Positions 1 to 8,691 of a stretch of 64,000 bases of DNA are shown in pieces. Location: positions 120,738 through 184,737 of the forward strand of contig NZ_MQUQ01000008.1 of assembly GCF_001953865.1 (NCBI RefSeq). Reading direction: 5' to 3'. The DNA comes from Amycolatopsis coloradensis. Lineage in GTDB: Bacteria; Actinomycetota; Actinomycetes; Mycobacteriales; Pseudonocardiaceae. Positions within the stretch are counted from its first letter, which is position 1; each line of letters starts with the position of its first letter. Below the pieces are notes generated by a model. That model worked only from the letters and a program-made list of their open reading frames with translations. It was not told the origin of the DNA and searched no databases. The position numbers and the translations under genes are program-made.

Positions 1-992
1 GTCTCTTCCGCCTCGCGCGCGAAGTGCCGTGTCATCACCTGCTCGACGTTGCCCAGTACCAGTTCGGCCGGAAGCGCCTTGACCTCGTGGTGCAGCCGCT
101 CGGCCATCACCTCGTTGTCCCTCGCCGGACCGAGTTCGCCACCCAGCCAGCGCAATTCGGCGGCGAGCCCGTTCGCGACGTCGGCGTCGAGGGAGCGACG
201 AAAGGTTTTCAAGCCGCTCCGCAGCCGCCTGCTGGCGACCCGCATCTGGTGTACCGAGTCCTCGACGTCCCGGCGAACCCCGATGTCGTTGCGGCGCAAC
301 GCGTCGAGCTGCTCGGCGAAGAAGTCCGCCAGCACCGAACCGGACGCGCCGCCCGCCGATGGTACGAGTTCGTCGGTCAGCCGCCGGAGCTTCGACGGCC
401 ACCTCGACCGCTCCGCCCCCGCGTTCACGACGGCCCGGTCCAGGCTGTCGAGCACTTCGAGACCGGTGCCGGGCGAGAGTTCGATCTCGATCTCCCGCCA
501 GCGGTCGAGGTGTGCCTTCTCCCCACCCGCCTCGCCGGTGACGACGTCGTCCGTCAAGGTCGCGAGCTCGCGACCCTCCGCGTCGAGCAGGGCGTACGAA
601 GTGCGCTCGGTGCGCAGGTGCGCGGCCTGGACGAGTTTGGCGCCGAGAGTGTGCGCGCGGACCAGTTTCGCCAGCGCGCCGGGCACCTTCTCCGGCTTGC
701 CCGACAGCGGAAGGCGGAGTTCCTCGCGCTTGTCCTCGCTGACCGGAAGTTTGAGATGCCAGCCTTCGTCGCTTCCACCGAGCCTCCGCCGAAGCGTGAT
801 ACCCGCCTGCGCGAGCCGGAAGTCCGGGGTGTCGAAGTACGTGGCGTCGAGGACGTCGACCCTCGGCTCGGCCTGGTTGGTCACGGGACCGGCCGGGACC
901 AGCGGCGGGATGGGCCTGTCGGCCGCCAGGTCGTACTTTCGCTCGATCTCCGCCTCGGCGACCGGGGCACCACCCTGCGTCTTCGTCACCAC
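1..992 (-). CDS. CYTH and CHAD domain protein, 3' part beyond the left edge
   Basis: The reverse strand is open from a GTG at 992 to the window edge, giving about 330 residues without a stop. Residues 15-19 read EIERK, the ExExK signature of CYTH (triphosphate tunnel metalloenzyme) domains, followed by a paired-substrate region containing LDATYFDT and ITLRRR. From about residue 225 a CHAD domain begins, with the conserved HQMRVASRRLR near residue 247. CYTH enzymes bind triphosphates with divalent metal; CHAD domains are His-rich helical modules linked to polyphosphate binding. Tandem CYTH-CHAD proteins are common in actinobacteria, and a role in (poly)phosphate metabolism is family inference. 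Two GTG codons are adjacent (992 and 989), with AGGAG-type ribosome-binding sequence just upstream and an in-frame TAA before it. The C-terminus is missing because of the window boundary, not because of a lesion. Confidence 0.85.
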   Translation of the reverse strand, partial: MVTKTQGGAPVAEAEIERKYDLAADRPIPPLVPAGPVTNQAEPRVDVLDATYFDTPDFRLAQAGITLRRRLGGSDEGWHLKLPVSEDKREELRLPLSGKPEKVPGALAKLVRAHTLGAKLVQAAHLRTERTSYALLDAEGRELATLTDDVVTGEAGGEKAHLDRWREIEIELSPGTGLEVLDSLDRAVVNAGAERSRWPSKLRRLTDELVPSAGGASGSVLADFFAEQLDALRRNDIGVRRDVEDSVHQMRVASRRLRSGLKTFRRSLDADVANGLAAELRWLGGELGPARDNEVMAERLHHEVKALPAELVLGNVEQVMTRHFAREAEE

Positions 993-1059
993 GAACTCCT
1001 TCTCCTCGGCTACTCCGGAGGGTTACCCCAGGAAGAGGCCCTGGGAAACCCCGATCAGG

Positions 1060-1917
1060 TCACTCCCCCATCCGGTCGTACCGGTCCGCCCATTCGGCGA
1101 GCATTTGGCGTGACCTCTCCTCGGTCAGGGTATCGCTTTCCAGTCGTGCGATGAGCGAATAGTAAGCCTCGACCGCCACGCGATCGTCGATGAACACTCC
1201 GGCCGCATAGGAATCGGTGTACACCACCGCGGGATGCTCCGTGAATTCCATGATGGTGAAAGCATTCTCGATCACCCTGCTCACTTCGTTGCTTTCCGGG
1301 ACGATACGAATGGAGCAATAAGGGAGATTAGCCGACAGGACGAGGTGGAGCAGTTGCTCGTGCATGACGCGCGGACCGCCGATGACCGAACGCAACGCGC
1401 GCTCGTGGACGTAGAACCGGCACCGCGGCGGGCGGTCCCGTCGCAGCAGCTTCTGCCTGTCCATCCTCGCGTTGACAGCCTGGTCCAGCTGGGCCTGGCC
1501 GCGGTTGCCGATCAGTTCGTAGGTGGTGCGGGCGTACGGTTCGGTCTGCAACAGCCCCGGCAGCGTCAACGACTCGTAGCGCACCACGGTGTGCGCGAGA
1601 TTCTCTTGGATCGCCAGGGATTTCATCGGATCGACGAGTTCGTCGAAGTACGGCCGAACCCAGTAGAGGTCACTGCCGGGCTGCGTGAGTTCCAGCAGCA
1701 GGTCACGCTCCGGCTCCGCCTCGCCACAGGTCGCGAGATACAGCGCCGCGTCCACGACGGACAGCTCACGCAACCCCTGTTCCCACCTCGTGACCTTGCT
1801 CTGCAACCAGCCGTTACGGCGGCTGACGTCGGCTCCGCTGAAGTGCCTGCGTTGCCGGAACGCCTTCATGCGGTGGCCCAGTTCCCGGGTCCGCGCCGTC
1901 GAATCCTTCTCAACCAT
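1060..1917 (-). CDS. Helix-turn-helix regulator with DUF5753 (Scr1-type)
   Basis: A 285-residue protein from the ATG at 1917. The first ~75 residues form an XRE-type helix-turn-helix (RTRELGHRMKAFRQ, then SRRNGWLQSKVTRWEQG). The rest matches the DUF5753 domain: YFDELVDPMKSLAIQE, then SLTLPGLLQTEPYARTTYE, then RFYVHERALRSVIGG. Such proteins are abundant in Streptomyces and Amycolatopsis and often sit next to a small DUF397 partner; none is seen here, so this is an orphan. An in-frame GTG at 1962 has a better-spaced GAGGTG upstream and would add 15 residues, so the true start may be there. The open frame continues to 2346 without homology-like content. The gene diverges from the esterase-family gene at 2514. 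Confidence 0.8.
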   Translation of the reverse strand: MVEKDSTARTRELGHRMKAFRQRRHFSGADVSRRNGWLQSKVTRWEQGLRELSVVDAALYLATCGEAEPERDLLLELTQPGSDLYWVRPYFDELVDPMKSLAIQENLAHTVVRYESLTLPGLLQTEPYARTTYELIGNRGQAQLDQAVNARMDRQKLLRRDRPPRCRFYVHERALRSVIGGPRVMHEQLLHLVLSANLPYCSIRIVPESNEVSRVIENAFTIMEFTEHPAVVYTDSYAAGVFIDDRVAVEAYYSLIARLESDTLTEERSRQMLAEWADRYDRMGE

Positions 1918-2513
1918 GCGGGCCAAAGTAGGGCCGAACTCCGGCCGCGCAGTGATTGCCACGCGGGAATTCACCTCAACTGCTGATAACTTGCGCTCGC
2001 GCATTTCTGCGAAGGCCTGCTTCGCGAGCGAAGCGCCTTCGCACGCGAAGGGTTCTTTAACTTTATATCGCAAGAAAGGAACGGGGTCGAGTAATTCTTG
2101 AGTGGCATTGTTGCGGAGGCGGCAGGGCGCGACAGCCGTCTGCCCGCCTGTGCTCGCACCCGATCGGACAAGTCGGTGAAGGCTTCCTTGCCTACTCTGA
2201 AGGCAGGGTCCCGGCAAAGTCGCAGAGCTGCTGGTCAGCGCTGCTCTGAGTAACCGGATTGGGCATCGCTGGTGCCCGTAAGGGTCGAGCGGGGAAGATT
2301 CCGGACGGTGAACGTCCGAAATCTTCCCCGCTCGGCGGCTCCGCAACGGGGCCCCACCTCAAGGAAGGGGGCCTTCAGGTACTTCAACCCGAACCGAACC
2401 GGCGGCGGGCGAGGTCTTCCGACGGCTGACACCGCTTTGAAGCTTTACCGCAGCCGCTACAGGTCCTGTCATCAAAAGTCTCAACTGAGGTATCAACGAT
2501 ACGCTTGAACCCC
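1918..2513. promoter_or_regulatory. Divergent intergenic region, 596 bp
   Basis: No convincing gene. The stretch near 2050-2075 (TTCTTTAACTTTATATCGC) is unusually AT-rich for this genome and is the best place for a promoter of the leftward regulator. GCTTCGCGAGCGAAGC-type small palindromes occur at 2015-2060. The middle is occupied by inverted-repeat element A (2176-2378). The final ~50 bases before 2514 (ATCAAAAGTCTCAACTGAGG) are again AT-rich and probably hold the rightward promoter. Confidence 0.5.
2176..2378. repeat. Nested inverted-repeat element, copy A
   Basis: The left end at 2176-2195 reads GTGAAGGCTTCCTTGCCTAC. A second shared motif, containing CCCGGCAAAGTC and AGCTGCTGG, follows at 2204-2234. 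A central hairpin has 22-base arms at 2286-2307 and 2313-2334 with one mismatch. The right end at 2360-2378 carries GGGGGCCTTCAG, an approximate inverse of the left end. The left half is clearly related to copy C (63194-63535) and, less closely, copy B (55557-55790), but the central hairpin sequence differs in each copy. It lies between divergent genes. Confidence 0.7.
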
Positions 2514-3632
2514 ATGAGTCAAGACATCCGGGACTTCGTGACCCTCTCGTGCGACCTGCTCGGCCTGGGCGAACCAACCCACTCCACCCCGGTCTTCGCG
2601 GAGGTCCGCAACGAACTGTTCGCCCAGCTGGTCGAGCGCGGTTTCCGCTCGATCGCCCTCGAAACCGATCGCGTGGCCGCGCTCGTCGCGAACGACTTCG
2701 TCCAAGACGGCACCGGCACCCTCGACCTCGCGATGAGCGAAGGCTTCACGCACGTCTTCGGCGGCGTGGCCGCGAACCGGCGGCTGATCGCGTGGATGCG
2801 CGAGTACAACGAAACCCGCGCACCCGCGAAACGGCTTTCGTTCCACGGATTCGACACCCAGACCGAGAACACCTCCGCGCCCAGCCCGCGGCGCTATCTC
2901 GAGTACGCCCGCGATTTCCTGGACCTCGAAGCGGACATCGCGGGCCCGGCTGGTGACGACGAGCGCTGGAACCGCACGGAAGCGGTCATGGACGCGGCGT
3001 CGTCGATCGGCGCCACGGCCGACGCATACCGGCTGCGCGCGATCGCGACCGATCTGCTCGCCGTGCTCCGCGCGAGGAAACCGGAACCGGTCACGGACGC
3101 GTGGTCGAGGGCGGAGATCCACCTCGTGGCGGGCATCGACCTGCTGCGCTACCACCGCCAATGCGCCGAGCCTCTCGAGCCGCAGGAGCGTTACATGCCC
3201 CTCTCCGCCGTCCGCGACGCGATCATGGCGCGGAATCTGCTGGACATCCGCGCCGCCGAAGCCGGTCGTGGTGCGACGCTGGTCTTCGCCCACAATCTCC
3301 ATTTGCGCCGCCAGGCGGGCACGATGCGGGTGGCCGGGAAGGGGACCCACTGGCTCCCCGCCGGGGCGCTGGTGGCGCCGCTGCTCGGCGATCGCTACGC
3401 CTTCGTCGCGACCAGCCTCGGCCTCAGCGAGGCCATGGGGCTCCAAGAGCCCGAAGCCGACACTTACGAAGGGTTCCTGCAGAAGCACGTCACCACGGCC
3501 TGGGGTTTGCTCCCCTCGTCCGGGATCCCACCGGCGATGGTCCGGACCGACCCCACTCCCCGGCAGGGCTATTTCCCGCTCGACCAGGCGACCCTCGACG
3601 ACGCCGAGGCGATCCTGCACGTCCGCGGCTGA
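2514..3632 (+). CDS. Erythromycin esterase family protein
   Basis: 372 residues from the ATG at 2514; a TTG three codons upstream is also possible. Family hallmarks are an N-terminal GLGEPTHST (the GE-x-TH-x-T motif of EreA/EreB-like hydrolases), SIALETD at about residue 50, LSFHGFDTQTEN around 110-120 and FAHNLHLRRQ near 265. Characterised members open macrolide lactone rings by a metal-independent hydrolysis using a conserved His, but most actinobacterial homologues have unknown substrates. Resistance to a macrolide is therefore only a possibility. It stands alone, divergent from the DUF5753 regulator, with no good Shine-Dalgarno, so it may be leaderless. A GC-rich hairpin follows the stop. 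Confidence 0.8.
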   Translation: MSQDIRDFVTLSCDLLGLGEPTHSTPVFAEVRNELFAQLVERGFRSIALETDRVAALVANDFVQDGTGTLDLAMSEGFTHVFGGVAANRRLIAWMREYNETRAPAKRLSFHGFDTQTENTSAPSPRRYLEYARDFLDLEADIAGPAGDDERWNRTEAVMDAASSIGATADAYRLRAIATDLLAVLRARKPEPVTDAWSRAEIHLVAGIDLLRYHRQCAEPLEPQERYMPLSAVRDAIMARNLLDIRAAEAGRGATLVFAHNLHLRRQAGTMRVAGKGTHWLPAGALVAPLLGDRYAFVATSLGLSEAMGLQEPEADTYEGFLQKHVTTAWGLLPSSGIPPAMVRTDPTPRQGYFPLDQATLDDAEAILHVRG

Positions 3633-3640
3633 CCGTGGAA

Positions 3641-3678
3641 CCGGGTGACGCCTCCTGCCCTCGGAAGGCGTCACCCGG
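3641..3678 (+). terminator. Hairpin terminator after the esterase-family gene
   Basis: Perfect 13-base arms at 3641-3653 (CCGGGTGACGCCT) and 3666-3678 around a 12-base loop, starting 8 bases after the stop. There is no U-tract, as is usual for high-GC actinomycetes. Confidence 0.65.
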
Positions 3679-3811
3679 CCACGAGCACGCGCCGTCACCC
3701 CCAGTCCCGCACAGTTCCCGGGACGGCGCGAAGTCCGTTTGACTCGAGGACGAGTCAACACGCCGTCGCCATAACTTCGCCAAACGCCGAGGCAGGTCCG
3801 TCACCGCCGGA

Positions 3812-6778
3812 CTAGCCCGGAACCGCCCCGGAACGGATCTTCGTCAAGGCTTCACGAGCCCGGTCACGCTGCCGTCCGCCACTGTCGACGGCGGAAAGGT
3901 CCTGGAGCGCACGCAGTTCCCACACCGGGAAACCCAGCTCCCGGAACAACCCCGCCGCCGTACGGAGTCCTTCGGCGGCTTCGGTGGCGACGCCTTCGTC
4001 CGCCCGCAGACGTCCGAAGCTGAGCAAGGCGTATCCGCCGCCCCGGCGGTCACCGAGCGCGCGGAACGTGCTCATCGCGAGTCCCAGGTGTTCCGCGGCC
4101 CGGCCGTGCTCGCCCGCGAGCCGCAGGGACTCGCCGAAACTCCGGTGGGTGTAAGCGGCGGCGTGCCGATGCCCGACGTGCTCGAACAGCTGCAGCGACC
4201 TCGAATGACAGCGTTCGCTCTCCCGCGCGTCGCCCGCTTTGGCGTGGAGATCGCCGAGACTGCGGAGGACGTGCGCCTCCCAATGGCGTTCACGCGAATT
4301 CCGGGTGCCGGTCAGCGCGCTCGTCAGCAGTTCACCGGCCTCGTCGATGCGGCCGTACCGTCGCAGGACGTCGGCGTACCGCTTGGCGGACCGGTCGTGT
4401 TGCCACCCGTCCTCGCAATGGAGCGAAAGCAGCAGGCTCGCGTCGAAGCATTCCTTCGCCCGCCGGAAGTCGCCTAAGTCGTCCCAGAGCGAGCCGAACT
4501 GGGCCGACGCCATCGCCTGCCCGGCGAGGTCACCACAGGCCCGCAACAGGTCCAAGGCCTCCCGCAGCGCGTCGACCGCCGAGCGAGTGCGGCCCGAATC
4601 CGCGTCGACGTCGGCGAGCGCCACGAGCGCGGCCCCGGTGCCCCGCTGATCGCCTGCGGAGCGGAATCGCGCTTCTGCCAGCGCGAAGCACGTCCTAGCT
4701 CGCGCCGAGTCCCCCGCGTCGGCGTGGGAATGACCGAGCTTCAGCAATTTCGCCGCCTCCGCTGGGCGATCGAGCCGGTCGCGCACGATCTCGAACCCGA
4801 GCAAGGCCAGCGAACCGCCGTGCCGGGGGCCGACGAGATCGCTGTAGGCGTCGGCCAGCCGCTCGGTCAGCGCGGCCCAGCCATGGGCACGCGCGCTCCG
4901 GATGGCGAGCGCGAGATTCGCGGTTTCCGTGGCGCGCCAGCCGATCGGATCGGCCGCGACGCGGTCCAGAGCGGCCGCCGGGGCGTCTGCCCGGCGAGCC
5001 GGCGGGTACTCGGGGCCGAGTGCGGCGGACGCGTGTTCGGCCAAGGTCGCCATGAGCGTCAGCGCGCGTCTGACGGCGGCGGGGTCCGGCGGTTCCCGGA
5101 GCGCGAGGCGGACCAGACCGGACAGCCGGTACCGGCGGAAACCGGACCGATCCGGCTCGGCGTGGAGCAGATGATCGTCCACCAGTTCGTCGAGCAGTCC
5201 GGCCGCCTCACGCGACGAACACCCCAGCAGGGCCGTCGCGAACCAGTCGGCCATCTCGGTGGCACCGGGAGAACCGAGCAGCCGCAAGGAGTTCCGCTGT
5301 CTCGGCGACAGCTCGGCGAGGACTTCGGCGAGCGCCGGGCGGACGGCGAGGTCGCCGACGGCCAGCTCGTCGAGACGCAGACGCTCCTTCTCCAGGCGGG
5401 TCGCGAAGTCGGCGATGCTCAGCCTCGGCCGCTGCTGCAGTTTCACACCCGCCACCCGCACCGCCAGCGCGAGTCCGTCGCAGCAGGCCAGCACGCGGCG
5501 GACGGCGTCGGTTTCGGCGGACAACCGGGCCTCTCCGACGATCGCGCCGAGCAGCGCTCGCGATTCCGCGTAGGACAGTTCACCGACCTCGACCGGTCTG
5601 GCTCCGACGAGTCCGGCCAGCCGCCGTCTCGTCGTGACGATCGTCGCGCAGCCGGGGCCGCTCGGCAGCAGCGGCCGTACCTCAGCCTCAGACCGGCCGT
5701 TTTCGAGGATCACCAGCAGCCGCCGGTCCGCGGTGTGGCTCTGCCACAACGAAATCAGTCCGGCCCGGTCGGTGGGAAGTTCCGCTTCCGCAAGGCCGAG
5801 CGCGCGGAGGAATCCGGCGAGCACGTCACCGGTCTCACGCAGGTCGGCGACGAGCTGGCCGTCCGGGAACCGCTTGCGCGCCCGCCAAGCCGCCTGCACG
5901 GCCAGCGCGCTCTTCCCCGCTCCCGCCGTGCCGTGCAGCACGACCGGCGCGGGACTTCGCAACGCCCGTGCCACCTCCGCCAGTTCGGCCGCCCTGCCGG
6001 AGAAATCCGGCGTCGCCTGCGGAAGGCGGCTGGGCGGGCCACCCGCCGACCAGCCGGTTCCGGCGATCCGGCGGTGGACCGCGAGCAGGTCCTCCCCCGG
6101 TGAAACACCGGCCTGCTCCCAGAGCGCGTGCCGGCAGCGGTCGAGGACGGCCAGTGCGGCGTCTCGCCGCCCCAGCCCGCTCAGTGCCTCGGCCAGCCAC
6201 CCGGCGAGACGTTCGTCGCCAGGGCGGGCGGCCAGTTCGGGTCCCAGCCGGTCGGCGACCGCCTTGTGGTCACCGGCCGCGAGATCCAGCTCCACGAGTT
6301 TGCCCAGTACCGAGCACCGCTGGTCCTCGAGCCACAGCTTGTGCGCCTCCACCAGCGGGCCTGCCGGAACGTCGGCGAACGCCGCACCGCGCCACAACCC
6401 CAGCGCCCGGTCGAGCAGCGTCCGGCGCTCACCGCCGGTCGCCGTCGCGGCCGCCGCTTTCAAGCCGGAGAAACCGGAGGCGTCCAGTTCCCCTTCCGAC
6501 ACGGTCAGCCGGTAGCCACCGGCGCCGGATCGCAGCCGCTGCCGGGCGTCGTCCACCGGCAATCCGGGCGACAACGCCTTGCGCAGCTTGGAAACCGCCA
6601 TCTGCACGACCGCCGCGGCGCTCGACGGCGGCTCCTGCGGCCAGAGTTCGTCCACGAGGACGTCCCGGTGGACGAACTCGTTCGGCCGGGTCAAGAGCAC
6701 CGCGAGTACCCGACGGGGCTGTGCCGCCGACGGCAGCGGGACCGAGGCCCGGAGCGGGCCGAGCACCTTGAACTCCAC
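3812..6778 (-). CDS. AfsR/SARP-type regulator: OmpR-like HTH, BTAD, NB-ARC, TPR
   Basis: 988 residues from the ATG at 6778. Residues ~1-95 form the OmpR/SARP DNA-binding domain (EFKVLGPLRAS, then RRVLAVLLTRPNEFV, then VVQMAVSKLRKAL). BTAD follows to ~240. An NB-ARC ATPase covers ~260-560 with P-loop GTAGAGKSAL near 285, and TPR-like helical repeats fill ~690-970. Large SARPs of this plan activate or integrate signals for secondary metabolism. The Walker B equivalent reads LLVILEN near 353, where most relatives have an Asp. The gene is 27 kb from the enediyne genes with only general metabolism around it, so a direct link is not implied. The flanking short gaps show no clear operator. Confidence 0.85.
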   Translation of the reverse strand: MEFKVLGPLRASVPLPSAAQPRRVLAVLLTRPNEFVHRDVLVDELWPQEPPSSAAAVVQMAVSKLRKALSPGLPVDDARQRLRSGAGGYRLTVSEGELDASGFSGLKAAAATATGGERRTLLDRALGLWRGAAFADVPAGPLVEAHKLWLEDQRCSVLGKLVELDLAAGDHKAVADRLGPELAARPGDERLAGWLAEALSGLGRRDAALAVLDRCRHALWEQAGVSPGEDLLAVHRRIAGTGWSAGGPPSRLPQATPDFSGRAAELAEVARALRSPAPVVLHGTAGAGKSALAVQAAWRARKRFPDGQLVADLRETGDVLAGFLRALGLAEAELPTDRAGLISLWQSHTADRRLLVILENGRSEAEVRPLLPSGPGCATIVTTRRRLAGLVGARPVEVGELSYAESRALLGAIVGEARLSAETDAVRRVLACCDGLALAVRVAGVKLQQRPRLSIADFATRLEKERLRLDELAVGDLAVRPALAEVLAELSPRQRNSLRLLGSPGATEMADWFATALLGCSSREAAGLLDELVDDHLLHAEPDRSGFRRYRLSGLVRLALREPPDPAAVRRALTLMATLAEHASAALGPEYPPARRADAPAAALDRVAADPIGWRATETANLALAIRSARAHGWAALTERLADAYSDLVGPRHGGSLALLGFEIVRDRLDRPAEAAKLLKLGHSHADAGDSARARTCFALAEARFRSAGDQRGTGAALVALADVDADSGRTRSAVDALREALDLLRACGDLAGQAMASAQFGSLWDDLGDFRRAKECFDASLLLSLHCEDGWQHDRSAKRYADVLRRYGRIDEAGELLTSALTGTRNSRERHWEAHVLRSLGDLHAKAGDARESERCHSRSLQLFEHVGHRHAAAYTHRSFGESLRLAGEHGRAAEHLGLAMSTFRALGDRRGGGYALLSFGRLRADEGVATEAAEGLRTAAGLFRELGFPVWELRALQDLSAVDSGGRQRDRAREALTKIRSGAVPG

Positions 6779-6866
6779 GAACCACCTATCACCTGGACGG
6801 ATGACCCGAATCTAACCCGGCGCAGTCCCCGAATTAGCGCTTCTCACCCGGATGGCCGCCCCCTTA

Positions 6867-7574
6867 TCACCCAGTGTGCGCCAGCAGTTTGTCCCGCAGG
6901 GCGGGCTCGTCCACGAGTGCCTCGTTCAGGCTGTGTTCCAGCAACGGCTTGAGGTCCCCGTACGGCCGCTGAGACCAGTCGAGTGCGCCGAGCGGCGGCT
7001 CCGGGTCGTACTCGATGACGAACTGGATCGTCCGCGCGATCTCGGTGCCGACGAGCCGCTCGACCAGGTGCAGCGCGAGGTCGATCCCCGCCGACACCCC
7101 GGCGGCGGTGATCAGGTCGCCGTCCTCGACCCAGCGCTCGGCGACCGGTTCCGCGCCGAACGTGCGCAGGAGCTCGCGGAACATCCAATGCGTCGTGGCC
7201 CGGCGGCCCTCCAGCAGACCGGCCTGCCCCAGCAGCAGCGATCCCGTGCACACCGACGTCACGAGTTCCGCGTTCGCCGCGGCGGTCCGCAGGTAACCGA
7301 TCAGCTTCTCGTCGGCGAGTGCCTTCAGCGTCGGTGTGCCGCCGCCGGGCACGAGCAACGCGTACGGCGCGGGAATCTCGTCGTAGGTATGGGTCGCCAC
7401 GAGCTTCAACGGGTTGTCGGTGACGATCGGGGCCTTCGTCTCGCCGACCACGACCGTCCGGTACTCCTGCGCCGTACTCGCCATGCCCTCCAGCACGGTC
7501 AGCGGTCCGACCATGTCGAGCGGGGTCATCCCCGGATACACCACGAACGCGATGGTCTTCCTGTCGTCAGTCAT
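6867..7574 (-). CDS. DJ-1/PfpI family protein
   Basis: 235 residues from the ATG at 7574; the open frame reaches 7604 but the extension is not family-like. It has the DJ-1/PfpI core: IAFVVYPGMTPLDMVGP at the N-terminus, LLVPGGG near 90 and the nucleophile elbow VTSVCTGSLLLGQAGLL with Cys at about 117, followed by RRATTHW. The SVCTG-S and RRATTHW blocks are typical of isonitrile-hydratase-like members, though the substrate is not determinable. It diverges from the GlxA-type regulator at 7673, which carries the same fold, so the pair probably arose from one system in which the regulator controls this enzyme. Confidence 0.8.
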   Translation of the reverse strand: MTDDRKTIAFVVYPGMTPLDMVGPLTVLEGMASTAQEYRTVVVGETKAPIVTDNPLKLVATHTYDEIPAPYALLVPGGGTPTLKALADEKLIGYLRTAAANAELVTSVCTGSLLLGQAGLLEGRRATTHWMFRELLRTFGAEPVAERWVEDGDLITAAGVSAGIDLALHLVERLVGTEIARTIQFVIEYDPEPPLGALDWSQRPYGDLKPLLEHSLNEALVDEPALRDKLLAHTG

Positions 7575-7672
7575 GACCCAACCGTGTCGCAAGGGCGGGA
7601 CCACGGGGAGCCGGATGTCCGGATTCCTGCGAACTACGTCCGACGGCCGGGCGTTACTGCTAGCGTTCGATC

Positions 7673-8650
7673 ATGCCGGGCTCACCCAGACGAGTGCTGA
7701 TCGTCGGCTACAGCAATGCGGAGATGCTCGACATCGCCGGTCCGGCGGATGTCCTGGACGCAGCGACCAAACTCGGCGGCAAGCCGGGATACGAGATCAT
7801 GCTCGCCAGCGTCGACGGCCGCGGCATCCGCTGTGAGTCCGGGCTGACGTTGCAGGCACAGCACCGGCTCGACCAGGTGACCGGCGAACTGGACACGCTG
7901 ATCGTCGCGGGCGGGACCGGGCACGAGACCGCCGCCGCGGATCCGAGGATGGTTTCCCACATCCGCAGGCTCACGCAGGACGCCCGGCGCGTCGCCTCGG
8001 TGTGCACCGGCGCGACCGTCCTCGCCGCGTGCGGGCTGCTCAACGGGCGCCGCGCCACCACCCACTGGCGGTTCGCGAACCGGCTCGCGACGAGCTACCC
8101 GCAGGTGAACGTTGACCCGGTGCCGCTGTACGTGCGCGACGGCAACGTCTACACGGCGGCCGGGGTGACGAGCGGGATCGACCTCACTCTCGCGCTCGTC
8201 GAGGAGGACCTCGGCCCGAGCGTCGCCAGGGAGGTCGCCCGCATGCTGGTGACCTACCTGCAACGGCCAGGGAACCAGGCACAGGTGAGCATGTTCCTGT
8301 CCGGGCCGCCGCCGGAGAACCGGCTGGTCCGCGACATCACCGCGTACGTCGCCGAGCACCTCGCCGGTGATCTCGGCACCACCGTGCTCGCCGAACGGGC
8401 GGGGATCAGCACCAGGCAGCTGACCAGGCTGTTCGACGCGCACCTGAGCACCACGCCCAGCAGGTACGTCCGGGCGGCGAGAACCGAGAACGCGGCGAAA
8501 CTGTTGTGCGGCACCGAACTCCCGCTGACGTCGATCGCGAGGCGGTGCGGTTTCGGCTCGACCGAGACCCTGCGCCAGGCCTTTCTCGACCATTTCGACA
8601 CGCCGCCGTCCGCCTACCGCCGGGTCCATCTGCGGCAGGCCTTCGGCTAG
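7673..8650 (+). CDS. GlxA family transcriptional regulator (PfpI-like plus AraC HTH)
   Basis: 325 residues. The N-terminal ~190 residues are a DJ-1/PfpI-like sensor domain (VLIVGYSNAEMLDIAGPADV, then VASVCTGATVLAACGLL, then RRATTHWRFA). The C-terminal ~100 residues are an AraC/XylS double HTH (DITAYVAEHLAGDLG, then LAERAGISTRQLTRLF, then SIARRCGFGSTETLRQAF). GlxA-type proteins activate catabolic or stress genes on small-molecule binding. The start codon ATG at 7673 lies 98 bp from the divergent PfpI gene, which is the likeliest target. YibE/F follows after 41 bases. Confidence 0.88.
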   Translation: MPGSPRRVLIVGYSNAEMLDIAGPADVLDAATKLGGKPGYEIMLASVDGRGIRCESGLTLQAQHRLDQVTGELDTLIVAGGTGHETAAADPRMVSHIRRLTQDARRVASVCTGATVLAACGLLNGRRATTHWRFANRLATSYPQVNVDPVPLYVRDGNVYTAAGVTSGIDLTLALVEEDLGPSVAREVARMLVTYLQRPGNQAQVSMFLSGPPPENRLVRDITAYVAEHLAGDLGTTVLAERAGISTRQLTRLFDAHLSTTPSRYVRAARTENAAKLLCGTELPLTSIARRCGFGSTETLRQAFLDHFDTPPSAYRRVHLRQAFG

Positions 8651-8691
8651 GCCGAATGCGGGCTCCGATCGGCGCTGTGGAGGATGTGCGG

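Noticed and set aside
24..1154. Long plus-strand open frames over the left edge
   Set aside because: Their translations are Arg/Pro/Ser-rich with no motif, whereas the reverse strand gives a good CYTH-CHAD protein.
3812..6778. The SARP regulator as the pathway activator of the enediyne cluster
   Set aside because: It is separated from the cluster by about 27 kb of housekeeping genes with conserved order, so location gives no support.
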